From Curtobacterium sp. VKM Ac-2865 (GTDB lineage Bacteria; Actinomycetota; Actinomycetes; Actinomycetales; Microbacteriaceae): a stretch of 64,000 nucleotides of DNA. The stretch spans positions 620,001 through 684,000 of the forward strand of contig NZ_JADKRZ010000002.1 of NCBI RefSeq assembly GCF_015350905.1, in the 5' to 3' direction. The notes beneath the pieces are model-generated. The model was not told where the DNA came from. It did no database searches and saw only the letters and a program-made list of their open reading frames with translations. Below, piece by piece: positions 41,502-50,339 of this stretch (within the stretch, counting starts at the first letter, position 1; each line of letters begins with the position of its first letter). A program made the translations under genes and the position numbers.

Positions 41502-43237
41502 GCGATGGCCTCTTCGGGGACGGGGACGGGAGCGGGAGCAGGAGCGTGGACGGGGACGGGGCCGGGCGCGACGGCACGCGTCCACGCGAGCGACGCGGGG
41601 GCGTCCGGGTCGGTGTCGGGGTGGTCAGTCCTGGCATGGGCGCCGCGGGACTCGGTACGGGCCTCGGCAGCGCGGGCGACCAGCCGGGCGAGGTCGAGGA
41701 GCGCGCGGTCCTCGTGTCCCCGCACGGTCGTGGGTGCGTCGACGACGAGCGCGTCCAGGTCGCGTCGCGCGGACGCGAGCCCGGCCGCGTCCCGGAGCAG
41801 CCCGACGCGCTCGGTCATGACGGACTGCAGCGCCCGCCGGACGTCCGCGGGCTCGGGGAGGCGATCCGGGCCTCCCCCCACGGGCTCGGCCGTCACGCCG
41901 CTCCGCACGCTCCGCGGCGCGCCGGTACCGGCCCGCGTGGGCCCAGTCCGTCCCTGGTCACCATCCACCGGACGGGAGGCTCGGACCGGCTCCGGTGCGT
42001 CCGTCACCCTGGTGACGGGGAGCGTCGCGTCGCCGCGGAGGCGGAGCCGACCGGGTCGCGGGGTGCCGAGCGCGTCCGCTGCACGGACCGCGAAGACGAG
42101 GCCCTCGAGCAGGGAGTTCGAGGCGAGGCGGTTGGCGCCGTGGACGCCGGTGCAGGCGACCTCGCCGACGGCGGACAGGCCGGGCAGGCTGGTGCGCCCT
42201 TCAGCGTCGGTGGCGATGCCGCCCATCGAGTAGTGCGCGGCGGGGGCGACCGGGACGCCCTCGCGGGTCCAGTCGAAGCCGGCGGCACGGGTGGCGCGGG
42301 TCAGGCCGGGGAAGCGCTCGACGAGGAAGGCGGCGTCGAGACCGCTGGCGTCGAGGAACACGGCGCCGTCGTCGCGGATGGCGGCGGCGATGCCCCGGGC
42401 GACGACGTCGCGGGGGGCGAGTTCGGCGTCCGGGTGCAGTGCGCGCATGAAGCGGTGGCCGCGGGCGTCGCGGAGGACGGCGCCCTCGCCGCGGACGGCC
42501 TCGGAGACCAGGCCACCGCCGGGGACCGCGAGCCGGGTCGGGTGGAACTGCACGTACTCCAGGTCGGCGAGGACAGCTCCGGCGCGCCAGGCCGCCGCGG
42601 CCCCGTCGCCCGTCGCGACGAGCGGGTTCGTGGTGTCGCGGTACAGGTGGCCCGCTCCCCCGGAGGCGAGCACGACCTGGTCGGCGTCGATCCGTCGGGG
42701 TTCGCCGAGCAGGTCGAGCACGTCGACGCCGACGACGGCGCCGTCCCGCAGGACGAGGTCGGTCAGGCACGTGCGCTCGAGGATCGTGACGTGCCGGCGG
42801 TGGAGCGCGGCGATGAGCGTCCGCTCGATCGCGGCGCCGGTCGCGTCCCCGGCGGCGTGGACGACGCGCCACCGGCCGTGCGCTGCCTCGCGCCCGCGGG
42901 CCAGGTCGTCACCGTGCCGGTCGAGGCTGCCCGGGTCGTCAGTGCGGTCGAACGGCACCCCGAGGGCGAGGAGGTCCCGGACTCGGGCTGGGCCGTCGGT
43001 GCAGAGCACGTCGACCGCGCGGGCGTCCGCACCGCCCGCCGCGGCGACGTGGGTGTCGGCCGCGTGCAGGGTGGCCGAGTCGTCGGCGCCGAGCGCGACG
43101 GCGATCCCGCCCTGGGCGTGGCTCGTCACGGCGTCGGCGAGGGCCCCCTTCGTCACGAGGGTCACGTCGTGGCGGGTACTGGCGCGGATGGCGGCGGTGA
43201 GTCCGGCGATGCCGGAGCCGACGATGACGACGTGCAC
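41498..43237 (-). CDS. nadB: L-aspartate oxidase
   Basis: A 579-residue flavoenzyme that oxidises aspartate to iminoaspartate for quinolinate synthesis. The FAD-binding start VHVVIVGSGIAGLTAAIRAS, the SHAQGGIAVALG segment, VQFHPTRL and GVHGANRLASNSLLEGL identify the family. Residues ~409-452 are a low-complexity insert between the flavin domain and the C-terminal helical domain; its DNA (41968-41990) carries the GGACGGGAGGCTCGG repeat motif. The C-terminus ends in a Pro/Val/Ala run. The GTG start lies 2 nt after nadA. Confidence 0.94.
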   Translation of the reverse strand: MHVVIVGSGIAGLTAAIRASTRHDVTLVTKGALADAVTSHAQGGIAVALGADDSATLHAADTHVAAAGGADARAVDVLCTDGPARVRDLLALGVPFDRTDDPGSLDRHGDDLARGREAAHGRWRVVHAAGDATGAAIERTLIAALHRRHVTILERTCLTDLVLRDGAVVGVDVLDLLGEPRRIDADQVVLASGGAGHLYRDTTNPLVATGDGAAAAWRAGAVLADLEYVQFHPTRLAVPGGGLVSEAVRGEGAVLRDARGHRFMRALHPDAELAPRDVVARGIAAAIRDDGAVFLDASGLDAAFLVERFPGLTRATRAAGFDWTREGVPVAPAAHYSMGGIATDAEGRTSLPGLSAVGEVACTGVHGANRLASNSLLEGLVFAVRAADALGTPRPGRLRLRGDATLPVTRVTDAPEPVRASRPVDGDQGRTGPTRAGTGAPRSVRSGVTAEPVGGGPDRLPEPADVRRALQSVMTERVGLLRDAAGLASARRDLDALVVDAPTTVRGHEDRALLDLARLVARAAEARTESRGAHARTDHPDTDPDAPASLAWTRAVAPGPVPVHAPAPAPVPVPEEAIA

Positions 43238-43239
43238 GG

Positions 43240-44511
43240 TCAGGCCCTCGGCTTGGCTGCGAGCATGCGCTCGAGCGCGACCTTGGCGTCCGCCTTCACC
43301 GCGTCCGGGACGACGATCTCGTTGAGGACCTCGCCACGCACGAGCGCCTCGAGCACCCACGCCAGGTAGCCCGGGTGGATCCGGTACATCGTCGAGCACG
43401 GGCAGACGACCGGGTCCAGGCAGAAGATCGTGTGCTGCGGGTACTCCGCCGCCAGCCGGTTGACCATGTTGATCTCGGTGCCGATCGCGAAGGTCGTCGG
43501 TTCCGTGGCCGCCGCGACGGTCTTCCGGATCAGGTCGGTGCTGCCGGCCACGTCGGCGGCGTCGACGACGGCCATCGGGCACTCCGGGTGGACGATCACC
43601 GTCACGCCCGGGTGGTCGCGACGCGCCTGTTCGATCTGGTCGACGGTGAAGCGCCGGTGGACGGAGCAGAAGCCGTGCCACAGGACGACCTTCGCCGCCA
43701 TGAGCTCCGCCGCGCTGTTGCCGCCGCCCGGCAGCCGCGGGTTCCACATCGGCATCAGGTCGGTGCTGATGCCCATGGCCTTGGCGGTGTTCCGGCCGAG
43801 GTGCTGGTCGGGGAAGAACAGGACGCGCTGGCCCCGCTCGAACGCCCACTCGAGCACCGTCGCCGCGTTCGACGACGTGCAGACGATGCCGCCGTGCCGA
43901 CCGCAGAACGCCTTGAGGTCGGCGGCCGAGTTCATGTACGTGACGGGGATGACCGGCACGCGGCCGTCGGCGTCGGGTTCGGTGCCGTAGACGGCCTCGA
44001 GCTCGGCCCAGGCGGCCTCGACGCTGTCGATGTCGGCCATGTCCGCCATCGAGCACCCGGCGGCCAGGTTCGGCAGGACGACGTGCTGGTCGTCGCGAGC
44101 CAGGATGTCCGCCGTCTCGGCCATGAAGTGCACGCCGCAGAAGACGATGGCCTCGGCGTCGGGCTTGGTCAGCGCCGCGTTCGCGAGCTGGAACGAGTCG
44201 CCGAGGAAGTCCGCGTGCCGGACCACCTCGTCGCGCTGGTAGAAGTGCCCGAGGACCACGACCCGGTCACCGAGCGTCGCCTTCGCCCGCTCGATGCGCG
44301 CGTGCAGCTCCTCGACCGGCGCCTGCTTGTACTCCTCGGGCAGGACCCCCTGGCGCGGGGCGGTGGTGGGGATGACGTCGGACACCGACGACCCGGGGCC
44401 GTAGCCGGGGCGGGCGTCGAAGTCCCACGTCGGCATCGCGAGGTCGGGCGTGCAGGTGCTGCCCTCGACCCGGCCGTTGGAGATCAGTTCGATGGTGGTG
44501 GCGATGGACAC
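43240..44511 (-). CDS. nadA: Quinolinate synthase A
   Basis: A 423-residue [4Fe-4S] enzyme that condenses iminoaspartate with dihydroxyacetone phosphate. Cysteine candidates for the cluster occur in IVFCGVHFMAE, GIVCTSSNA and VVCPCSTMYRIHPGYL; VVLGHFYQRDEVVRHADFLG and HPECPMAVVDAAD are further signatures. A poorly conserved leader of about 60 residues precedes the domain. The GTG at 44511 lies 11 nt after nrtR. Confidence 0.95.
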   Translation of the reverse strand: MSIATTIELISNGRVEGSTCTPDLAMPTWDFDARPGYGPGSSVSDVIPTTAPRQGVLPEEYKQAPVEELHARIERAKATLGDRVVVLGHFYQRDEVVRHADFLGDSFQLANAALTKPDAEAIVFCGVHFMAETADILARDDQHVVLPNLAAGCSMADMADIDSVEAAWAELEAVYGTEPDADGRVPVIPVTYMNSAADLKAFCGRHGGIVCTSSNAATVLEWAFERGQRVLFFPDQHLGRNTAKAMGISTDLMPMWNPRLPGGGNSAAELMAAKVVLWHGFCSVHRRFTVDQIEQARRDHPGVTVIVHPECPMAVVDAADVAGSTDLIRKTVAAATEPTTFAIGTEINMVNRLAAEYPQHTIFCLDPVVCPCSTMYRIHPGYLAWVLEALVRGEVLNEIVVPDAVKADAKVALERMLAAKPRA

Positions 44512-44522
44512 GGTGGTTCCCG

Positions 44523-45221
44523 TCAGGTCGTGCGGGTGGTGGGGCCGGACTGCAGCGGGCCGTTGTCCGCGTAGGCCAGGTCGGGGTTCGAGCGGTACAG
44601 GCGGGCCGGACGGTGCCGGTCCCCGCTCGTGGTCTCGTCGGTGGCGATCACCGCGTCGGACTGGGCGACCTGCCGCCGGAAGTTGGCGGGGTCGAGCGTG
44701 CGGCCGAGCACGGCCTCGTACACGCCGCGGAGCTCGGCGAGGGTGAAGCGGTCGCCGAGGAACGCCTGGGCGATCCGCGAGTAGGACATCTTCGTGCGGA
44801 GCCGCCACAGGGCGTACTCGACGATGCGGTCGTGGTCGAACGCGAGCGGCGGGTGCTCGTCCGCCAGGAACCAGCGCACGTTCCAGTCGTCGGGCACCGA
44901 GCTGGCCTCGGCCGGACGGACGAGGGCCCAGTACACGATCGAGACGACCCGGGTCGGGGAACGGCCCACGTCGCCGAACGCGTAGAGCTGCTCGAGGTAC
45001 CGCGGCTGGACGTTCGTCGTCTCGCGGAGCCGGGCGGCGGCCGAGTCCTCGAGCCCCTCGTCCGGACCGACCCATCCCCCGGGCAGCGCCCACGACCCCT
45101 CGTACGGCTCGGCCGTGCGACGGACGAGCGGCATCCACAGCGCCGGGGCCCCGGTGTCGGGATGCGGGCGCAGGGCCACGATCACGGTGGAGACCGCGAG
45201 GCGGATCCCGGTGTCGTCCAT
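44523..45221 (-). CDS. nrtR: NrtR-type Nudix-related transcriptional regulator of NAD synthesis
   Basis: A 232-residue regulator. Residues 5-140 are a Nudix fold whose box is degenerate (GGWVGPDEGLEDSAAARLRE followed by TTNV, lacking the usual EE pair), so it probably binds an NAD-derived ligand such as ADP-ribose without hydrolysis. Residues ~150-215 form the winged helix (FTLAELRGVYEAVLGRTLDP, NFRRQVAQSDAVI). It heads the nadABC-nifS operon, and a palindrome right at its start codon is the likely autoregulatory site. Confidence 0.92.
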   Translation of the reverse strand: MDDTGIRLAVSTVIVALRPHPDTGAPALWMPLVRRTAEPYEGSWALPGGWVGPDEGLEDSAAARLRETTNVQPRYLEQLYAFGDVGRSPTRVVSIVYWALVRPAEASSVPDDWNVRWFLADEHPPLAFDHDRIVEYALWRLRTKMSYSRIAQAFLGDRFTLAELRGVYEAVLGRTLDPANFRRQVAQSDAVIATDETTSGDRHRPARLYRSNPDLAYADNGPLQSGPTTRTT

Positions 45222-45224
45222 GAT

Positions 45225-45243
45225 TCAGGTCATCCTGACTGTA
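45225..45243. promoter_or_regulatory. Probable NrtR operator and promoter of the nad operon
   Basis: TCAGG-TCAT-CCTGA (45225-45238) overlaps a TACAGT -10 box (minus strand, 45238-45243). AGTGAT...ATCACT (45244-45249 and 45266-45271) form a wider inverted repeat nearby. A repressor bound at 45225-45238 would cover the transcription start. Confidence 0.6.
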
Positions 45244-45357
45244 AGTGATCGGGTTGAGAGGACACTATCACTGCGTGCGATGCGCAGCGACACCTGGTCG
45301 AAACACTCCGACATCCGCCGGAAGCACGGTGGTGACCGGTGGGAAACCCAGGCCGCC

Positions 45358-45363
45358 TACATT
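45358..45363 (+). promoter_or_regulatory. -10 box of a leaderless promoter for acyP
   Basis: TACATT lies 6 nt before the ATG at 45370. Confidence 0.6.
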
Positions 45364-45369
45364 GGCGAC

Positions 45370-45651
45370 ATGACAACGGTGACACGGGTGCACGTCGTCG
45401 TCGCGGGGACGGTCCAGGGGGTCGGTTTCCGCTGGTGGACGGCACGCAAGGCGGACGGGCTCGAACTCGCGGGGTACGCGCGGAACCTCTTCGACGGCAC
45501 GGTGGAGGTCGAGGCCGAGGGGCCGTCGGCCGCCGTCGACGCCCTGGTCGAGCTGCTCCGGACGGGCCCGCCGGCCGCGACGGTGACGGAGGTGTCGACC
45601 CGACCGGTCGTGCCACACGGTGACGCCGAGCGGTTCGACATCCTGCGCTGA
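45370..45651 (+). CDS. acyP: Acylphosphatase
   Basis: A 93-residue enzyme that hydrolyses acyl phosphates. The catalytic Arg lies in VQGVGFRWWTARKA and the catalytic Asn in GYARNLFDGTVEVEAEG; the length is the family norm. The preferred start at 45370 removes a long upstream extension and sits 6 nt after TACATT. It diverges from the nad operon. Confidence 0.94.
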   Translation: MTTVTRVHVVVAGTVQGVGFRWWTARKADGLELAGYARNLFDGTVEVEAEGPSAAVDALVELLRTGPPAATVTEVSTRPVVPHGDAERFDILR

Positions 45652-45751
45652 GCGACCAGACCGAGATCTGTCGGTGCGGCGCGGAATAATCGAAAGTGCT
45701 CAGGTGCTGCACCCGTGGCATCACCCATCGACTCTCGTTCGGAGCCTCACC

Positions 45752-47242
45752 ATGACCGACCACGCCATCGACACCGCTCCGAGGACCGGGTCACTGCCCG
45801 CTCCGACGCGGTCCGCGGCCGACGACCGACTCGTGATCGGCCTGCTGCTGGTCTCGGCGTTCGTCGTGATCCTCAACGAGACGATCATGGGCGTCGCCCT
45901 GCCCCGGCTCATGGACGACCTCGACATCAGCGCCGCGACCGGGCAGTGGCTCACCACCGGGTTCCTGCTGACGATGGCCGTCGTGATCCCGATCACCGGG
46001 TTCCTGATCCAGCGCTTCAACACCCGACCGGTGTTCATGTGGGCGATGAGCCTGTTCTCCGCGGGCACACTCATCGCGCTGCTCGCCCCCGGGTTCACGA
46101 CGCTGCTCCTCGGGCGCATCGTGCAGGCCAGCGGCACCGCGATCATGATGCCGCTGCTCATGACCACCGTCCTGACGCTCATCGACCCCGCGCACCGCGG
46201 TCGTGTGATGGGGAACATCTCCATCGTCATCTCGGTCGCCCCCGCCGTCGGCCCGACGATCTCCGGGCTGATCCTCAACGCGTTCTCGTGGCGCTGGCTG
46301 TTCGGGTTCGTGCTGCCGATCGCGATCGCCGCGCTGGTCCTCGGCATGGTGAAGGTCCGCAACGTCGGCACCCCGCGCAAGGCCCCGCTCGACGTGGCCT
46401 CCGTGATCCTGTCCGCCTTCGCGTTCGGCGGGATCGTCTACGGGCTGTCGAGCATCGGCGAGATCGCGACCACCGGCCCGGTCATGCCGGTCACCGCCCT
46501 GGTCGTCGGAGCCGTCGCCCTGGCGCTGTTCATCATCCGGCAGACGCGACTGCAGCGCAGCGACAGCGCCCTGCTCGACCTGCGCACGTTCCAGACGAAG
46601 GGCTTCACCATCCCGATCGTGGGGATGGGCCTGAGCTTCCTGGTGATGCTCGGCACGCTGATCCTGCTGCCGATCTACCTGGAGCGCGTCCTCGGGCTCG
46701 AGGTCCTGAACGTCGGCCTGCTGCTGCTCCCCGGCGGCCTGCTCATGGGCCTGCTGTCCCCGGTCGTCGGCCGCATCTACGACCGTCGTGGCCCGCGCGT
46801 GCTCCTCATCCCCGGCGCGGTGATCATCAGCGTCGTGCTCTTCGCGCTCTCGACCGTCGGCACGGACACGAGCGTGTGGTTCGTCCTCACCGCGCACGTC
46901 GTCCTGAGCATCGGCCTCGCCCTCAGCTTCACGCCGCTGTTCACCGCGGCACTCGGTGGCCTGCCCCCGAAGCTGTACTCGCACGGCAGCGCGGTGCTCG
47001 GCACGGCACAGCAGCTGGCCGGTGCTGCCGGGACCGCCCTGTTCATCACGCTCCTGACCATCGGCGCTGCGACGGCGACGGCGGGCTCCGGTGCGGACGG
47101 TCTGGCCGAGGCGACGTCGTCCGGCGTCCGCACGGCCTTCCTCGTCGGCGGGATCATCTCGCTGTTCACGATCCTGGCGGCCTGCTTCGTGCGCAAGCCC
47201 GTGGTCCCCGCGGGCGCGCCGACGCCCCCGATGGCGCACTAG
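45752..47242 (+). CDS. MFS drug exporter, DHA2 (14-TM) family
   Basis: A 496-residue inner-membrane antiporter. TM1 holds FVVILNETIMGVALPRLMDD (motif D1-like), the TM4-TM5 region has motif C VISVAPAVGPTISGLIL, and later helices such as GLLLLPGGLLMGLLSPVVGR fit 14-TM drug:H+ antiporters. The ATG at 45752 follows GGAG by 7 nt. It lies 100 nt after acyP with no shared function. Substrates cannot be predicted. Confidence 0.88.
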   Translation: MTDHAIDTAPRTGSLPAPTRSAADDRLVIGLLLVSAFVVILNETIMGVALPRLMDDLDISAATGQWLTTGFLLTMAVVIPITGFLIQRFNTRPVFMWAMSLFSAGTLIALLAPGFTTLLLGRIVQASGTAIMMPLLMTTVLTLIDPAHRGRVMGNISIVISVAPAVGPTISGLILNAFSWRWLFGFVLPIAIAALVLGMVKVRNVGTPRKAPLDVASVILSAFAFGGIVYGLSSIGEIATTGPVMPVTALVVGAVALALFIIRQTRLQRSDSALLDLRTFQTKGFTIPIVGMGLSFLVMLGTLILLPIYLERVLGLEVLNVGLLLLPGGLLMGLLSPVVGRIYDRRGPRVLLIPGAVIISVVLFALSTVGTDTSVWFVLTAHVVLSIGLALSFTPLFTAALGGLPPKLYSHGSAVLGTAQQLAGAAGTALFITLLTIGAATATAGSGADGLAEATSSGVRTAFLVGGIISLFTILAACFVRKPVVPAGAPTPPMAH

Positions 47243-47333
47243 CCCGCAGCAGCGGCTGCTGCTACGGCTGCTGCTGCTGCGGTTGCGGCTACGGCTGCTG
47301 CGCGACCGCGGCGCGGATCGGCATCGCACCACC

Positions 47334-47377
47334 AGAACCGGCTCGAACCACGGACTTCCGCGGTTCGAGCCGGTTTC
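47334..47377 (+). repeat. 44-nt inverted repeat (copy B)
   Basis: AGAACCGGCTCGAACC pairs with GGTTCGAGCCGGTTT; the sequence matches copy A (1603-1646) except for a few bases. It is preceded by a GCTGCTGCGG-type low-complexity run (47246-47310). No gene is visible in the 203-nt gap. Confidence 0.75.
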
Positions 47378-47445
47378 CGTTGTGCGGCGCCACCCGACGC
47401 CCGCAGGCGCCCACGCCGCACACCAGCGGGTGGCATCGTGGACGC

Positions 47446-48714
47446 ATGCACTCGACGACGAGCGAGCTCAACTGGTCCGGCACCGTCACCTACACCGCGG
47501 AGCGCGTCGTCCGCCCGGCCTCCCTCGACGAGGTCGCCGACCTCGTCGCCCGGTCCCCGCGCGTCCACGGCCTCGGCACGCGCCACTCGTTCAACGACGT
47601 CGCGGACACCCCGGGCGTGCTGCTCGACCTGACCGGCATCCCGACCGACCTGGTCATCGACCGACACGACGACGACGACGGCACCGGCACCGGCACCGGC
47701 ACCACCGCCACCCTCGGCGCCGGCACCCGCTACGGCCGGGTCGCCCCCGAGCTCGACGCCGCCGGCCTCGCCCTGCACAACATGGGTTCGCTCCCCCACA
47801 TCTCCGTCGGCGGCGCGATCGCGACCGGCACGCACGGCTCCGGCACGACCCTCGGCTCGCTGTCGACCGCGGTCCGTGCGTTCGAGGTCGTCGGCGCCGA
47901 CGGCAGCACCCGCACCCTCCACCGCGGGGACGCCGACTTCGCCGGGAGCGTCCTGCACCTCGGACTGCTCGGCATCGTCACCCGGGTCACGCTCGACGTC
48001 GAGCCCACCTACCGGATGCGCCAGGACACCTACGGCCCGTTCCCCTGGCGCACGTTCCTCGACCACGCCGCCGAGATCCACGCCAGCGGGTACTCCGTCT
48101 GCTCGTACACGCGGTTCGGCAACGAGGTCAGCGAGGTCCTCGTGAAGTCCCGCATGGACGCGACCGCCGACGTCCCCGACAGCCGGTTCGGCGCCCCGCG
48201 ACTGCCCGGCAGCCCCGGCGACGACCACCACACGGCACGCGACGGCTCGGTCGGTCCGTGGTGGGACCGGCTGCCGCACTTCCCGATCGACTCGGTCCCC
48301 TCGCACGGCTCCGAGGTGCAGAGCGAACACTTCGTCCCACTCCGGCACGCGGCGGCAGCGCTCGATGCCCTGCGCGGCCTGGCCGACCGGATCCAGCCGC
48401 ACCTGCACGTCGCAGAGCTCCGCACGATGGCCGCCGACGACCTGTGGCTCAGCCCGTCCCAGGGCGAGGACGTCTTCTGCATCGCCTTCACCTGGCAGAA
48501 ACACCCCGAGGAGGTCGCCGCCCTGCTCCCCGACCTCGAGGCCCGGCTCGCCCCCTTCGGCGGCCGCCCGCACTGGGGCAAGATGAGCTCCCTCGACGGC
48601 GACGCGGTCGCCGCGCTCTACCCGCGGCTGCCGGACGTCCGTGCGCTCATCGCGCGCACCGACCCGCACCGGACGTTCGCATCCGCGTTCGGTGAGCGGG
48701 TCCTGCTGGCCTGA
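47446..48714 (+). CDS. Alditol oxidase (FAD-dependent, xylitol/sorbitol oxidase type)
   Basis: A 422-residue flavoenzyme that oxidises terminal hydroxyls of sugar alcohols with O2. The N-terminus LNWSGTVTYTAERVVRPASL followed by SPRVHGLGTRHSFNDVADT and the FAD segment GSLPHISVGGAIATGTHGSG closely follow Streptomyces AldO; the C-terminal half (ALINO domain) holds HVAELRTMAADDLWLSPSQG. GTHGSG includes the His used for covalent FAD attachment in this family. A GGCACC hexamer run at 47680-47703 encodes a GTGTGTG insert near residue 80. The start at 47446 lacks a clear binding site; CATCGT 6 nt upstream may be its -10 box. Confidence 0.9.
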   Translation: MHSTTSELNWSGTVTYTAERVVRPASLDEVADLVARSPRVHGLGTRHSFNDVADTPGVLLDLTGIPTDLVIDRHDDDDGTGTGTGTTATLGAGTRYGRVAPELDAAGLALHNMGSLPHISVGGAIATGTHGSGTTLGSLSTAVRAFEVVGADGSTRTLHRGDADFAGSVLHLGLLGIVTRVTLDVEPTYRMRQDTYGPFPWRTFLDHAAEIHASGYSVCSYTRFGNEVSEVLVKSRMDATADVPDSRFGAPRLPGSPGDDHHTARDGSVGPWWDRLPHFPIDSVPSHGSEVQSEHFVPLRHAAAALDALRGLADRIQPHLHVAELRTMAADDLWLSPSQGEDVFCIAFTWQKHPEEVAALLPDLEARLAPFGGRPHWGKMSSLDGDAVAALYPRLPDVRALIARTDPHRTFASAFGERVLLA

Positions 48715-48717
48715 TCC

Positions 48718-48743
48718 GAGCCTCCAGACCGGCCAGGAGGCTC
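48718..48743. terminator. Bidirectional hairpin after the alditol oxidase
   Basis: GAGCCTCC (48718-48725) and GGAGGCTC (48736-48743) pair between convergent genes; it belongs to the GGAGGCTC motif family. Confidence 0.65.
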
Positions 48744-48764
48744 AGCACCGGTCCGCCACCCGGC

Positions 48765-49259
48765 TCACGACAGCGGGGTGACCACCTTCGCGTCGCCGTC
48801 CCAGTGGCGCAGGCCACCCACGGTGAGCACCTCTGGCAGGGGCGCGTCGGCGGTGAGGGCGCGGAGCGCCGCGGGCAGGTCGACGTCGCGGATGCGCCGG
48901 GCGAGCGTGACGTGCGGCGCCCAACGCCCGGGGAGCGACGCGTCGAGCGACCCGGGAGCGGCGGCGTGGACCGCGCGGTGGAACTCGGCGAGGGGCCCGT
49001 CGACGACCACGCCGAGGCCGAGCACGTGTCGGCCGGGTCCGGCGGGGAACAGCAGCACGCCGGCGGTGCGGAGGGCCTCGGGCATCGGAGCGTCGAGGTC
49101 CGTCGGGAGGGGCAGGGACTCCCCCGCTGCGAGCGTCACGTGCGGGTCGTTCGTGCCGGAGTGGCCGAGGCTCGGCAGCTCCGCGGCGACGAGGGTCTGC
49201 CAGAGCGACCGCACCGCCTGGTCCGAGGGGCCGTCGAGGACGAGTTCGATGCTGCGCAC
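48765..49259 (-). CDS. 2H phosphoesterase / 2'-5' RNA ligase-like protein
   Basis: A 164-residue protein with the two H-x-T/S motifs of the 2H superfamily, DPHVTLAAG (about residue 43) and APHVTLARR (about residue 117). Such proteins hydrolyse 2',3'-cyclic phosphates or related nucleotides. The GTG at 49259 gives the usual start RSIELVLDGPSDQAV; a CAGACT box (49267-49272, minus strand) 7 nt upstream suggests a leaderless mRNA. It diverges from metQ. Confidence 0.85.
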   Translation of the reverse strand: MRSIELVLDGPSDQAVRSLWQTLVAAELPSLGHSGTNDPHVTLAAGESLPLPTDLDAPMPEALRTAGVLLFPAGPGRHVLGLGVVVDGPLAEFHRAVHAAAPGSLDASLPGRWAPHVTLARRIRDVDLPAALRALTADAPLPEVLTVGGLRHWDGDAKVVTPLS

Positions 49260-49388
49260 CCGTCCGAGTCTGCCCGGGTCGTGCTGCGCGTAACACGGCG
49301 GAACGCAAGTCGACCGCGCTCCCGCCGACGACCACACTCGGGGGCAGTCCACGAGCGTGTGACCCCGCCACCCCACGAGGAGCACCCA

Positions 49389-50339
49389 ATGACCGCACCC
49401 GCACTGCCCGCCAAGCCGAAGCGCAAGCGCCCCGTCGGCTGGATCGTCGCCGCGGCGATCGTCGTCGTCGCGATCATCGTCGCGATCGTCGTGGTCGCCG
49501 TCCGGAACGGGGGTGACGACACCGCCGGGTCCGCGTCGAGCGCCGCGCCGAAGACGGTGACGATCGGTGTCTCGGACAAGTCGCTGCCCTACTGGAAGAC
49601 GTACGTGGACCTCGCGAAGAAGGACCTGAACGTCACCGTGCAGCTCAAGAACTTCTCGGACTACTCGCTGCCGAACCCGGCGCTCAAGGACAAGCAGGTC
49701 GACCTCAACCAGTTCCAGCACATCCAGTACCTGGCGAACTACAACGTCACCTCGGACGACGACCTGCAGCCGATCGGCGCGACGGCCGTCTACCCGCTGC
49801 CGCTGTACTCGACGAAGGTCTCGGACGTCGAGGACTTCGCCGAGGGCGCGAAGATCGCGATCCCGAACGACGCCATCAACGAGGCCCGTGCGCTCCTGGT
49901 GCTGCAGTCGGCCAAGCTGCTCGAACTCAAGGACGGTGGCAACGCGTTCTCCACCGTCGCCGACATCACCTCGCACAAGGTCGAGGTGCAGCCGCTCGAC
50001 GCCTCGCAGACCGCGAACGCGCTGCAGCAGGGCTCGGTCGAGGGCTCGATCGTCAACGTGAACTTCGCCACGTCCGCCGGGCTCGACACCAAGGACGCGA
50101 TCTTCCAGGACGACCCGAAGAGCGATTCGGCCGCCCCGTACGTGAACGTGTTCGCCGCGCGGAACGCCGACAAGGACAACGCCACCTACCTCGACCTCGC
50201 GAAGCTGTTCCAGGACGACGCGGTGCAGAAGGTGTTCGCGAAGGACTACCCCGACGCGGTGCCGAGCGACGAGAGCCCCGCTGCCCTGCAGCAGGAGCTG
50301 ACGACGGTCGAGAAGGACGCGAAGGCGGCAACGAAGTAG
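49389..50339 (+). CDS. metQ: Methionine ABC transporter substrate-binding protein (MetQ/NlpA family)
   Basis: A 316-residue extracytoplasmic binding protein for methionine. After a basic start (PAKPKRKRPVG) a hydrophobic segment at about residues 16-38 anchors it; there is no lipobox cysteine, unlike most MetQ lipoproteins. The mature domain starts KTVTIGVSDKSLPYWKTYVD and has LNQFQHIQYLANYN and IPNDAINEARALLVLQSAKL, the NlpA signatures. GAGGAG precedes the ATG. It is the first gene of metQ-metN-metI. Confidence 0.9.
   Translation: MTAPALPAKPKRKRPVGWIVAAAIVVVAIIVAIVVVAVRNGGDDTAGSASSAAPKTVTIGVSDKSLPYWKTYVDLAKKDLNVTVQLKNFSDYSLPNPALKDKQVDLNQFQHIQYLANYNVTSDDDLQPIGATAVYPLPLYSTKVSDVEDFAEGAKIAIPNDAINEARALLVLQSAKLLELKDGGNAFSTVADITSHKVEVQPLDASQTANALQQGSVEGSIVNVNFATSAGLDTKDAIFQDDPKSDSAAPYVNVFAARNADKDNATYLDLAKLFQDDAVQKVFAKDYPDAVPSDESPAALQQELTTVEKDAKAATK

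Noticed and set aside
49263-49388. A possible SAM riboswitch before metQ
   Set aside because: None of the conserved SAM-I or SAM-IV core segments could be found in the 126-nt leader.
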